Assembly: GCF_016807185.1 (NCBI RefSeq)
Contig: NZ_JAEVYN010000002.1
Location: 924,528-988,527, forward strand
Direction: 5' to 3'
Length of the DNA: 64,000 nucleotides
DNA from: Leptolyngbya sp. Cla-17
GTDB lineage: Bacteria; Cyanobacteriota; Cyanobacteriia; Leptolyngbyales; Leptolyngbyaceae
This document shows, one piece after another, positions 44,314-52,945 of this stretch (within the stretch, counting starts at the first letter, position 1; every line of letters begins with the position of its first letter). The position numbers and the translations under genes were made by a program. The notes beneath the pieces were generated by a model. The model was not told the origin of the DNA and made no database searches. It was given only the letters and a program-made list of their open reading frames with translations.

Positions 44314-44766
44314 TCAATTTATCCGTTCGGTATAGCCTGATTTAATCCAGCCTTCTACATTGCTAGTTTTCACTCGCACCCGCTGCCATTCCTGATTTGG
44401 AGTTTCTTCCAAAACGGTTACTTCTTCATCAAAGTCAATGCCACCCACCCGGTCAGAATCCACAGCAGGATTTGATCGCACATTTAAGCCTTCAGATAGG
44501 GTAATTCTTGCTTGGTAGCCTTCTCCACTGGGTTTAGGTGAAGGAGTCGCGCTTGGAGTTGTTTTTGATTGTGGCGGCTTGGGTTTGGTCGCGATCGCTG
44601 TCGGCTGAGGCTTGGGCGTTGGTTTGTCATTAACGAACATCGGTTTTGGGGGCGGAGTCGTAAATTGGGCAATCAAATATTGGGCAGCGAGAAATCCACC
44701 GCCGGCTATTAATGCGATCGCTACCAAACAACCACTCAATGCTTTAAGAAGCCCTGACCCATTCAT
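44314..44766 (-). CDS. Membrane-anchored SH3-domain protein
   Basis: A 150-residue protein. An N-terminal membrane anchor (about 10-32, LSGCLVAIALIAGGGFLAAQ) is followed by a Pro/Lys/Thr-rich linker (38-82). A single SH3b domain (about 85-150) carries the GLNVRSNPAVDSDRVGG motif and ends WIKSGYTERIN. It resembles other cyanobacterial envelope SH3b proteins, probably periplasmic and bound to peptidoglycan. There is no catalytic domain. Start ATG at 44766; convergent with trxA. Confidence 0.85.
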   Translation of the reverse strand: MNGSGLLKALSGCLVAIALIAGGGFLAAQYLIAQFTTPPPKPMFVNDKPTPKPQPTAIATKPKPPQSKTTPSATPSPKPSGEGYQARITLSEGLNVRSNPAVDSDRVGGIDFDEEVTVLEETPNQEWQRVRVKTSNVEGWIKSGYTERIN

Positions 44767-44848
44767 GCTGATGTACTCATCAATGACCTGGCAATTTTAA
44801 GCGATCGCGCGTGATTACTAACCGAACTTTACAGATGCGAATAGTCGT

Positions 44849-46606
44849 TTAATAGGTTTGGCGAATTGGAATCCTTATCACAAAAGCTGCGCCCTGGGGT
44901 GGTGACGAATGGCACTCCAATTTACCTTTATGTCGTTCAGTGATGATCTGATGGCTGATAGACATGCCCATGCCTGTTCCTTTGCCTACAGCTTTAGTCG
45001 TAAAGAAAGGATCGAACAAGCGTTTTTGCACTGCTTCGGGGATGCCGGGACCGTTATCAGCGACTTGAATCTCCACGCTGTCCGTGCCGACTACTCTTGT
45101 CTGAAGACTAATGATGCTCGGTCGATCCATAACTTCGGCTGGCGATCGCTGCTGATTCTGCTCATCTAGGGCATCGATCGCATTGCTGAGAATGTTCATA
45201 AACACTTGGTTGAGTTGCCCAGCATAGCACTCAATTCTGGGTAGGTCGCCGTAATCTTTCACGACCTGAATAGCGGGATAGTCAGACTTTGACTTCAGCC
45301 GATTATGGAGAATCATCAGCGTACTGTCGATGCCTTCGTGAATATCTACATCTTTCACTTCGGCTTCATCAAGCCGCGAGAACGATCTCAGTGACTTCAC
45401 AATTTCGCGAATGCGGTCAGCACCAACTTGCATCGAAACAAGAAGTTTCGGTAAATCCTCTCGCAGAAACTCCAAGTCGATCTCTTCTGTAACAGTTTGA
45501 ATAGCGACAGTAGGTGCTGGATTGTACTCTTGGTAAAGCCGCAATAAGTCAAGTAAGTCCTGCGTGTACTGACTAGCATGATGCAGATTGCCGTGAATAA
45601 AATTGACCGGATTGTTGATTTCGTGTGCAACACCCGCCACAAGTTGCCCCAGACTCGACATTTTCTCACTTTGTACAAGCTGCATTTGGGTGTGCCGAAG
45701 TTCCTGAAGCGTCTGTTCCAGCTCGCGGGATTTTTGCTTTTCGCTGGCTTCACTTTCCCGTAATTCCGCTTCGACTTGCTTGCGTTGAGTAATCTCCGAT
45801 TTTAATTGGTTATGCGTTTGTAATTTTTTGAGTACCGTGTCGAAGGTCGTTGCCAGAAACCGAATTTCACTAGCGAGTACTATTTGAGGCATCGTAAAAA
45901 CGCCCGTCTGTTTGCTGCTTGTAACAGCATCGTTGAGAGCATTCAGTGGGCGCAATACGGTGCGATGGATAAGGATGCCCATGAACAAGAGAATACATAC
46001 AACGCCAATTAATAAAACTAGGGTAGAGGTGAAAAATGATTTTTCAGCCTCGAACTGCATCTGTTTCAGATCGACGATCGCGACTGCCAAGCCCCTGCGT
46101 CCTGATGTGCCAAACAACACGCTGCTAAAGGGCAAAATATGTACCAGTGCTGGTTTGCTGTTCACAACCGTTTCTTGGCTGATTTCTGTACCTATCAGTG
46201 AGGCTTGCTCAATGGCTGTTGTCAACTCTGGATGCTTGGTTTTGTAAGGGCTACTGTCCCGGCGAGAGAACTGCAATGTGCCTTGTGTGCTATGCGCCCA
46301 AATCAGACCATCAGGACTCACAATGGCAACCTCAACGACGGCAGGTAAGGTGGCGTAGTTTTGCACCACTCGCCGCAGAATACTTCGGTTCTCGATCGCC
46401 AGCAACCCCTCGGTAGCAAACTCCAGCGATTGGGTGATTGTTTGGGCTTGTTGATGCACCTGCTGAGCTAAATCTGTTTGAATGAGACGATAGTTGACCC
46501 ACAAAGTCGTGAGTCCAACCGTCGTGAGTGAGAGTCCAAAACCAAGCAAGAGTTGTTTTGAGAGACTTTGTTGGCGTAACCGAAATCGCTGTTTCAAGGC
46601 TTCCAA
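44849..46606 (-). CDS. Membrane sensor histidine kinase
   Basis: A 585-residue two-component sensor kinase. Membrane segments are at about 20-41 and 193-215, bounding a periplasmic sensor domain of some 150 residues. A HAMP-like linker and a coiled coil (about 270-315) lead to the H-box GVAHEINNPVNFI with phospho-acceptor H328. The ATP-binding domain shows the N-box NILSNAIDAL, the G1 box VADNGPGIP, the F-box DPFFTTK and the G2 box GTGMGMSIS. It starts at a TTG that overlaps the binding-protein gene by 13 nt. No response regulator is adjacent. The upstream binding protein is a plausible ligand-presenting partner. Confidence 0.9.
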   Translation of the reverse strand: MEALKQRFRLRQQSLSKQLLLGFGLSLTTVGLTTLWVNYRLIQTDLAQQVHQQAQTITQSLEFATEGLLAIENRSILRRVVQNYATLPAVVEVAIVSPDGLIWAHSTQGTLQFSRRDSSPYKTKHPELTTAIEQASLIGTEISQETVVNSKPALVHILPFSSVLFGTSGRRGLAVAIVDLKQMQFEAEKSFFTSTLVLLIGVVCILLFMGILIHRTVLRPLNALNDAVTSSKQTGVFTMPQIVLASEIRFLATTFDTVLKKLQTHNQLKSEITQRKQVEAELRESEASEKQKSRELEQTLQELRHTQMQLVQSEKMSSLGQLVAGVAHEINNPVNFIHGNLHHASQYTQDLLDLLRLYQEYNPAPTVAIQTVTEEIDLEFLREDLPKLLVSMQVGADRIREIVKSLRSFSRLDEAEVKDVDIHEGIDSTLMILHNRLKSKSDYPAIQVVKDYGDLPRIECYAGQLNQVFMNILSNAIDALDEQNQQRSPAEVMDRPSIISLQTRVVGTDSVEIQVADNGPGIPEAVQKRLFDPFFTTKAVGKGTGMGMSISHQIITERHKGKLECHSSPPQGAAFVIRIPIRQTY

Positions 46607-47625
46607 CCGTTGATTGCGGTAGTTATAGGTTCAGCATTAATTTCAATATCTTCGCGTGCTGCACGTCCAGCACGGGGGTCATCCTTCAAGAGCTGCGACA
46701 TTTGAGCGATCGCCTGTTTCAGCCTATCCTGCGACTGGAACATTCGTTTCTGTAAGGGGATGTCACCTTTTTTGAGTCCGGCATAGTCGCTGCCAAAGGA
46801 CGCACCACTTTGACCGATTTGCTGCCCAACTTGCTCATAAACGGCTTTGGGTTCTACATCGACGGCATGCATCACATCCAGCCAGGTGGAGATAAATTGG
46901 GTAAATTCTGCCTTCTTTGCCGTAATGGTGCTTGATCGTGACACCAGAGTATCAATCACGAGACTGTCGATTTCTTTGGTCGTGTAGACGATGTTGCCCT
47001 TAATTTTTTTCGCAGTGTCGCCCAAGAGTGGCTCCCAGATTACCGCACCGTCCAATTTACCCTTTGCCATTAGTTCAACGGCGGATTCATTGGAAACATC
47101 TTCGATCGTCACCTCTGCTGGCTTAACGCGATGCAGTTTCAGGGCTTCGAGCAAAATCAGATGATTCACCGTGCCCAGTTTGGCACCAACCCGTTTGCCA
47201 CGTAAGGCTTCAACTGACTTAATGCCGGGTTGCGTGACGATGCCATCTGCGCCATGCGAAATATTTGTTACCAAAACAACGGCTGGTTTGTCGGTGCCAG
47301 GATCGACTTGAACGACATCCCACAAGGATGCAAAGGCGGCATCCAGCGATCCTCGACCTCGAAGGACAGCACGGGCAGAATCTTGCTGATTCTCAAACTG
47401 CACCAGTTCAACTTCCAAGCCATATTTTTTGAATAGGTCGGCTGACTTGGCATAGCGCACTACGTCAAAACCAGGCCATGTAGTAATGCCAATCTTTAAC
47501 GGTTTCAGTTGAGGCGTTTGACCCAGGCTACAGGCGTTTACCATCAGGCTCATGATCAACGCGATCAGACATAATCCGCTGAGCGATCGCCACCGTTGCC
47601 CCTTATTCCTGCCTTGTTTGCTCAT
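46594..47625 (-). CDS. NitT/TauT-type substrate-binding lipoprotein
   Basis: A 343-residue periplasmic-binding-protein-like lipoprotein. The signal sequence ends in a lipobox VNAC with C32. The mature part matches the NMT1/SsuA-type fold of nitrate, taurine or aliphatic-sulfonate binding proteins: KIGITTWPGFDVVRYA, then a first-lobe DAAFASLWDVV, LRGKRVGAKLGTVNHL and KLDGAVIWEPL. The ligand cannot be told from sequence. No ABC permease or ATPase gene is nearby; the gene overlaps the kinase gene by 13 nt, so it probably acts in sensing rather than, or besides, transport. Start ATG at 47625. Confidence 0.85.
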   Translation of the reverse strand: MSKQGRNKGQRWRSLSGLCLIALIMSLMVNACSLGQTPQLKPLKIGITTWPGFDVVRYAKSADLFKKYGLEVELVQFENQQDSARAVLRGRGSLDAAFASLWDVVQVDPGTDKPAVVLVTNISHGADGIVTQPGIKSVEALRGKRVGAKLGTVNHLILLEALKLHRVKPAEVTIEDVSNESAVELMAKGKLDGAVIWEPLLGDTAKKIKGNIVYTTKEIDSLVIDTLVSRSSTITAKKAEFTQFISTWLDVMHAVDVEPKAVYEQVGQQIGQSGASFGSDYAGLKKGDIPLQKRMFQSQDRLKQAIAQMSQLLKDDPRAGRAAREDIEINAEPITTAINGWKP

Positions 47626-47720
47626 AGGTTAAACCAGCAACTGCTCAACTGTTGCACACTCATCCACGCTTTAAGTGGTTTGTGACAAAATGATCTCTTG
47701 GTCAAACGACCCTTAACTTA

Positions 47721-47756
47721 GCGTCGATTACACAATTAACTTTGTGCAATCGACGC
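47721..47756. promoter_or_regulatory. Long inverted repeat between aroC and binding-protein gene
   Basis: Arms of 15 nt starting GCGTCGATT (47721-47735) and at 47742-47756 pair with one mismatch around a 6-nt loop. No T-run follows on either strand. It may end the aroC transcript or be an operator of the binding-protein/kinase operon. Confidence 0.55.
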
Positions 47757-47830
47757 TTGTAAGAGCCATATTCAATGTTCCCCGATAGATCTGTGAGATA
47801 ACGTTGTTGCGGGTTGTTAACCATTCAAAA

Positions 47831-48919
47831 TTACAGCACGCCGCATTGCCCCTGTTGACGCAGCAGATGGTCACAAAGTACCAATGCCATCATCGCTTCC
47901 ACCATGGGCACAGCACGAGGCAACACGCAGGGATCATGTCGCCCTTTGGCTGCTAAAGTCACTTCTTCTCCCTCTCGCGTCACAGTTTTTTGTTCTTTGC
48001 GAATGGTCGCTGTGGGTTTAAACGCAACCCGAATTAGAATCGTTTCCCCGTTGGAAATACCGCCCTGCACACCGCCAGAGCGATTCGTTACCGTGCGAAT
48101 GTTGCCGTGATCATCGGTATAAAATTCGTCGTTATGTTCGCTGCCAGCCATCAGTGTCCCCGCAAAGCCTGAGCCAATTTCAAAGCCTTTGGTCGCTGGT
48201 AAAGACATCACCGCTTTGGCTAAATCGGCTTCTAGCTTGTCAAAAACTGGCATTCCTAGCCCTTTAGGCACATGCCGCGCCACACACTCGACGACACCGC
48301 CCAAAGAATCGCCCTGATCTCGAAAGCGCTCGACTAACTCGATCATGCGCTCTGCTGCCTCGCCATCGGGACACCGGACAATATTGCTTTCCACTTGCTC
48401 CAAAGTCACTGTTTCTGAATCGATCGCCCCTTCCAAATCTTTAATCCGCTTGACGTAGCCAATAATCTCTACTCCAGCGGCTTGGCGAAGAATCGCTTTT
48501 GCGATCGCTCCAGCCGCAACGCGCCCAATTGTCTCGCGTGCGGAAGAGCGCCCCCCGCCCTGATAGTTGCGAATGCCGTATTTGGCATCATAGGTAGCAT
48601 CGGCATGAGAAGGGCGATACTTCACTGCCATTTCGTCGTAATCTTGTGATCGCTGGTCTTGGTTGCGTACCAAAATCGATATGGGAGTACCCGTGGTTTT
48701 CCCTTCAAACATGCCAGACAGAATTTCGCAGCGATCGGCTTCTTTGCGCGGCGTAGTGATCTTGCTTTGACCCGGGCGACGGCGATCCAGTTCAAACTGA
48801 ATCTCTTCGGTTGAAATTTCTAAACGCGGTGGGCACCCATCAATCACAACGCCCACACCGCCGCCATGCGATTCGCCAAAGGTCGTAACCCGAAACAAAT
48901 GACCGAAAGTATTACCCAT
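47831..48919 (-). CDS. aroC: Chorismate synthase
   Basis: AroC (362 aa) converts EPSP to chorismate with reduced FMN, the last shared step of aromatic synthesis. It starts MGNTFGHLFRVTTFGESHGGGVGVVIDGCPP, and contains the SDYRPSHAD-like region KYRPSHADATY, GGGRSSARETIGRVAAGA and the C-terminal GRHDPCVLPRAVPMVEAMMALVLCDH block. All signature regions are intact. The gene is single, with the GH3 gene upstream at 49005. Start ATG at 48919. Confidence 0.97.
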   Translation of the reverse strand: MGNTFGHLFRVTTFGESHGGGVGVVIDGCPPRLEISTEEIQFELDRRRPGQSKITTPRKEADRCEILSGMFEGKTTGTPISILVRNQDQRSQDYDEMAVKYRPSHADATYDAKYGIRNYQGGGRSSARETIGRVAAGAIAKAILRQAAGVEIIGYVKRIKDLEGAIDSETVTLEQVESNIVRCPDGEAAERMIELVERFRDQGDSLGGVVECVARHVPKGLGMPVFDKLEADLAKAVMSLPATKGFEIGSGFAGTLMAGSEHNDEFYTDDHGNIRTVTNRSGGVQGGISNGETILIRVAFKPTATIRKEQKTVTREGEEVTLAAKGRHDPCVLPRAVPMVEAMMALVLCDHLLRQQGQCGVL

Positions 48920-49004
48920 GCTGACGATTTAATCACGCTTATTTAATCACGCTTAGAGGTTTTATCGTAGCGGAAAGAATGCCCCATTTCTATCCAACTG
49001 ATGT

Positions 49005-50642
49005 CTATGCTGCTGAAAACAGCGCTTCGAGGGCGATCGCCTGAGCTTGGGGCATTTGCCCGTAGCTAAACACATAAGGAACGTTAGGCGGTAAGGTTGG
49101 CGCAAATTGATCCAGAATATACGGGCTGCCATAAATGACCAAGGCTTGCAGTTGCTCGGAGTCAAGTAGAAATTGCAGCCACCCTTGGGCAGTTTGGTTG
49201 AGTCCGGCGCTGCCGCGAAATGGATTGCCTCGAATAAAAAGTTGCAGCAGGGTCGGCGGCTGGTGAAGACTGGCGCGATTGAGCGCATCGGTGGGAGTAT
49301 GGGAATCAATTAGTTGTAGCTGATATCCTTTGCTGGCAGGAAGGGTCACCGCTGGCGTAGAGTTTCCAATCACATCGCACTCTAAGGCATCGTCTAGGAT
49401 AATTAAATTTCGACTGCCCTGAAAGAGTTGATTCGCCAAGCGCGATAAACATGGGGTATGAACTCGTAGCGAGTCTTGCAAAATTGAGTCAACTAACGCG
49501 ATCGCAGTGGGTTGCGCCAACTGCGCCGTTAACTCTTTTGGTTGCACGATCGGCTGGATTGACTCCCAGGCATGGGAAGTCGTTTCTTTCAAGGGAGGCG
49601 CGCACGCCTTTTGTTTTGCCGTCCAAATCCGCTCTACAGAATCACGAATTTGCTCAGGGGTAATTCGCCCTGCGTCCACCGCGCTGCACACTGCCTCAAT
49701 TGCACCCTCTGGGTCAACGGGCATCAGCAAAATATCGGCTCCCGCTTCTACGGCAAGCACAGCGGCTTCGTTGGCACCATAGCCATCGGCGATCGCGCCC
49801 ATCACCAGCGCATCGGTGACAATCAATCCCTCAAACCCAAGTTTGTGGCGTAACTCTTGAGTCAAAATTTTGTAAGACAGCGTCGCAGGATAGGTCGGAT
49901 CGAGGGCTGGAATTTGCAAGTGGGCGCTCATGACCGAATCGACACCCGCCGAGATCGCGGCTTGAAATGGCGGCAGTTCGATTTGCTGCAAGCGATCCAA
50001 ATCGTGGGGAATCACGGGAAGCTTTAAGTGAGAATCGACCGTCGTGTCGCCATGACCGGGAAAATGTTTGGCAACCGTCAGCACTGGGTAAGGTTTTGCG
50101 CCTCGAATAAACGCTGTTGCTAGTTCACTCACCGTTTCCGGCGTTTCGCCAAATGCCCGCACGTTAATCACAGGGTTGTCAGGATTATTGTTGACATCCA
50201 CCAGCGGAGCCAGCACCCAATTCAGTCCGATCGCTTGGGCTTCCTGAGCGGTGATGGCTGCCATCTGCTCAGCGTAATGTTTTGCCAGATCGGGATTGTG
50301 TTGATAAACTGCCGCGATCGCCATCGGGGGCGGAAACCAAGTCGCTCCAGCAAACCGTTGCCCGACCCCTTCTTCTACATCAGCCGCGATTAATAGAGGA
50401 ACCTGCGCCCAATCTTGCAACTGTTGAGTTCGCAGCGCTACTTCTGCCGCACTCCCTCCCAGCAAAATCACGCCACCCACGCCCAAATCAGTAATCCAAG
50501 ATTCCAGGATTTTTGCAGTTGGTTCCCAAGCAGGATATCGAATTTGATGATCAAACAAGTGGCCAGAGGCGCGAACCACGACCATTTGAGCCACTTGGGC
50601 AGCCAGAGAAAGCGAGTCGAGGTGAGGAAGGAAAGACTGCAT
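49005..50642 (-). CDS. Glycoside hydrolase family 3 protein (NagZ-like)
   Basis: A 545-residue protein with a GH3 N-terminal TIM barrel. The active-site loop AKHFPGHGDT is at 191-200, and the usual Asp/His dyad region DSHLKLP follows. The catalytic nucleophile in FEGLIVTDALVMGAI is D277. The enzyme most likely removes N-acetylglucosamine from anhydromuropeptides during peptidoglycan recycling, as NagZ does. The extra 190 C-terminal residues are not of the GH3 C-domain type I can recognise. No signal peptide is visible, so it should be cytoplasmic. Confidence 0.88.
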   Translation of the reverse strand: MQSFLPHLDSLSLAAQVAQMVVVRASGHLFDHQIRYPAWEPTAKILESWITDLGVGGVILLGGSAAEVALRTQQLQDWAQVPLLIAADVEEGVGQRFAGATWFPPPMAIAAVYQHNPDLAKHYAEQMAAITAQEAQAIGLNWVLAPLVDVNNNPDNPVINVRAFGETPETVSELATAFIRGAKPYPVLTVAKHFPGHGDTTVDSHLKLPVIPHDLDRLQQIELPPFQAAISAGVDSVMSAHLQIPALDPTYPATLSYKILTQELRHKLGFEGLIVTDALVMGAIADGYGANEAAVLAVEAGADILLMPVDPEGAIEAVCSAVDAGRITPEQIRDSVERIWTAKQKACAPPLKETTSHAWESIQPIVQPKELTAQLAQPTAIALVDSILQDSLRVHTPCLSRLANQLFQGSRNLIILDDALECDVIGNSTPAVTLPASKGYQLQLIDSHTPTDALNRASLHQPPTLLQLFIRGNPFRGSAGLNQTAQGWLQFLLDSEQLQALVIYGSPYILDQFAPTLPPNVPYVFSYGQMPQAQAIALEALFSAA

Positions 50643-50696
50643 AAGGCGGAAAAAGACAGAAGGAAACAGGAAATAGACAGCAAAAGCAATGTGCTT

Positions 50697-51212
50697 CTAT
50701 AATTTCACGGGTGGCTGGCTGTCCTCAAATTCATCTCCCTCAAATTCATCTTCTTCGTCCTCAAATTCGTCTTCCTCATCGTCGTTATCTAAGTCGCTTT
50801 GAATATTAGTTGTAGTAGCCAGGGGAGCCGCTTCGCTCCCTTCGATAGCGTCGGGTGATCGTTCTTGGCTGAGTTGATTGAGCAGTGTGAGAACGCGATC
50901 GCCCCGCTCTAAACCAATATCTTCTAGAAAGACGACTTCTGGAGTCCGACGGAGGCGAATGCGTCGTCCCAATTCGCCGCGAACGAAACTTGTAGCAGCC
51001 TTCAACCCTTCCATTGTCTCAGCCTTCGCTGCTGAGTCACCGTAAATGCTGACAAAAATCTTGGCGTGCTGTAGATCTCCGGCAACGGTCACATCGGTAA
51101 CGCTGACCATGCCAGCACCAACGCGATCGTCTTTGATATCCATCATCAGCATTTGGCTGACCTCCCGTCGAATCAGTTCTGAAACACGGGCAACCCGTCG
51201 ATCTGTAGCCAT
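50697..51212 (-). CDS. rbfA: Ribosome-binding factor A
   Basis: RbfA binds immature 30S subunits and is needed for 16S 5'-end maturation and cold growth. The conserved core (about 1-115) has RRVARVSELIRREVSQML, the KH-type strand region VSVTDVTVAGDLQHAKIFVS and LRRTPEVVFLEDIG. The C-terminus from about 138 is an Asp/Glu tract absent from the E. coli protein. Length is 171 aa; start ATG at 51212. It lies between DUF751 and the GH3 gene on the same strand. Confidence 0.95.
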   Translation of the reverse strand: MATDRRVARVSELIRREVSQMLMMDIKDDRVGAGMVSVTDVTVAGDLQHAKIFVSIYGDSAAKAETMEGLKAATSFVRGELGRRIRLRRTPEVVFLEDIGLERGDRVLTLLNQLSQERSPDAIEGSEAAPLATTTNIQSDLDNDDEEDEFEDEEDEFEGDEFEDSQPPVKL

Positions 51213-51264
51213 TGTTTAATTCTCCCTTTCAATGATGCCTATGAAGCCAAAAATGCGGTTAGTC

Positions 51265-51468
51265 TTAAAACTGCTGCAACCCCAGCATGGCGCGCAGGGT
51301 AAAGACAAGAAAGGCAAAACCGCCAACGGCTACACCGACCAGCGCGATCGCTGTAACAGGATTTTTGAGCAACGGTGCTAGCGGCTTCACAGCATTCAAA
51401 AACACACCAAGAATTGTTCCAGCAACAAAAACTGGGTATTTAGAGACGGTATTCCAAAAGTTCTCCAT
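51265..51468 (-). CDS. DUF751 (Ycf33-like) membrane protein
   Basis: From ATG 51468 this is a 67-residue protein starting MENFWNTVSKYPVFVAGTIL, matching the small DUF751/Ycf33 family found in cyanobacteria and plastids. Two membrane segments (about 12-28 and 38-62) flank a PLLKNPVTAIAL motif. The function is unknown. A longer frame to 51513 is possible but not homologous. It lies 52 bp upstream of rbfA. Confidence 0.85.
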   Translation of the reverse strand: MENFWNTVSKYPVFVAGTILGVFLNAVKPLAPLLKNPVTAIALVGVAVGGFAFLVFTLRAMLGLQQF

Positions 51469-51789
51469 AATCCTGCTATGCGAAGTGATTAATGAACGGT
51501 CAATGCAATTCAATGCGCGTATCTTTCTAAGATTTTAGGACAAGCGACCTATAATCAGCGGCTATTAGTAAGGATGAAGATGAATCAAGTGGAAATCTTC
51601 TTAGATTTGTATGGCTAAACTTGGGCTGAGGAGGTAATCCCATTTAAGTTGAGTGTTATAAATAGGATTAAGCAATGTAAACCTTATATCAATGAGTCTA
51701 AATTGTGGCTCCGTAAGGTGCTTTAAATAAAGTATTTCAGCTTAATAACTTTTGGTTGATCTGGATAGTTAGTACAAAGGATTAAAGTC
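51469..51789. other. Intergenic region upstream of clpS and DUF751
   Basis: This 321-bp AT-rich gap separates divergent DUF751 and clpS. A TATAAT hexamer is at 51550-51555, without a good -35 box. No gene is visible. Confidence 0.5.
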
Positions 51790-52071
51790 GTGGCGGTCGA
51801 AACTATTGCAAAGTCTTCAACAGTGCGTAAGCTTGCCCCTCGCTACCGGGTTTTGCTTCACAATGATGATTTCAACTCCATGGAACACGTTGTACAGGTT
51901 TTAATAACTACCGTTCCAAACCTGACGCAGCCCCAAGCCGTCGATATTATGATGGAAGCTCATACCAACGGACTAGCCTTGGTCATTACTTGTGAGCAAG
52001 AACATGCTGAGTTTTACTGTGAAACCTTAAAGATGCATGGTTTAATCAGCACAATCGAACCAGACGAATAA
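51790..52071 (+). CDS. clpS: ATP-dependent Clp protease adaptor ClpS
   Basis: ClpS (93 aa) delivers N-degron substrates to ClpCP/ClpAP. The ligand pocket motif LLHNDDFNSMEHVV is complete, and the helix DIMMEAHTNGLA and the C-terminal VITCEQEHAEFYCETLKMHGL follow the family pattern. It starts at GTG 51790. The CPBP protease gene begins 14 nt after the stop, so the two are likely co-transcribed. Confidence 0.95.
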   Translation: MAVETIAKSSTVRKLAPRYRVLLHNDDFNSMEHVVQVLITTVPNLTQPQAVDIMMEAHTNGLALVITCEQEHAEFYCETLKMHGLISTIEPDE

Positions 52072-52084
52072 ACAGGATGTTGGA

Positions 52085-52942
52085 TTGAAGGTCTTCTTAT
52101 CTCAAATCAGCCGCTATCCTGCACCTGCACGGGTGGCTATTTTTGTGGGCGTTTTGCTGCTCCTATGGGCACCGTTTGCGATCGCCGGATATTGGCTCGT
52201 TGCGGATAAAAATCTTGCCAGCATCCTATCGATCACGGTTCTGTATCTAGAATTTATTGGGTTGGTCAGAATTTGGGGAAAACAAATTCACCGAGAACCT
52301 CGCGTTTTTTGGCAGTATGGACTGGAGTTTACCCCACGTATTGGCTTAGAGCTAATTACCGGCTTAGGCATTGGTTTCTTCAGTTTATTGCTGTTGTTTG
52401 GAGTGGAAACACTGTTTGGGTTTGTAGAGTGGCAGTCGCCCACTGCTATTTTCCCAAAGATTTTGCTGGAAGGATTATTAGTGTCGGTGGCGATCGCTTT
52501 TGCAGAAGAGTTGCTATTTCGCGGCTGGCTATTTGATGAACTCCAGCGTGACTATACGCCTTTAGGATGTCTTTGGATCAACGCGATCGCGTTTGCTGTC
52601 ATCCATTTCAACCTATTGGCGTTTCCATCTCTACTGTGCTTAGGAATCGCTCTCGTTTGGACAAAACGGGCAAGCTATGAACCGTCGGGAAAAGACTACA
52701 GAGGGTTCAAAAGGCTGCGGGGAAGACTAGGATTGCCGATGGGGCTTCACGCAGGACTTGTCTTCGGTAACTACTTACTCGAAGTGGGTAAGCTTATCCA
52801 ATACACCGATCGCGTGCCTGTCTGGGTTACGGGCATTAATCGCAATCCTTTAGTGGGATTAATGGGTTTTCTGTTTCTGGTTGGCTTAGCGATCGCTATG
52901 CGTCACTATGCTCAGCGCCGACTAGCGGGTTCAAAGTGGTGA
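52085..52942 (+). CDS. CPBP family intramembrane metalloprotease
   Basis: A 285-residue membrane protein with about eight hydrophobic segments. The CPBP/CAAX-type catalytic motif EELLFRGWLF is at 141-150 (E141, E142, R146), and a second motif with conserved His appears in NAIAFAVIHFN, plus GLPMGLHAGLVFGN. These residues form the zinc site in the family. The start is a TTG at 52085, with AGGA seven bases before it. Substrates are unknown. Stands with clpS in one transcription unit. Confidence 0.82.
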   Translation: MKVFLSQISRYPAPARVAIFVGVLLLLWAPFAIAGYWLVADKNLASILSITVLYLEFIGLVRIWGKQIHREPRVFWQYGLEFTPRIGLELITGLGIGFFSLLLLFGVETLFGFVEWQSPTAIFPKILLEGLLVSVAIAFAEELLFRGWLFDELQRDYTPLGCLWINAIAFAVIHFNLLAFPSLLCLGIALVWTKRASYEPSGKDYRGFKRLRGRLGLPMGLHAGLVFGNYLLEVGKLIQYTDRVPVWVTGINRNPLVGLMGFLFLVGLAIAMRHYAQRRLAGSKW

Positions 52943-52945
52943 ATC

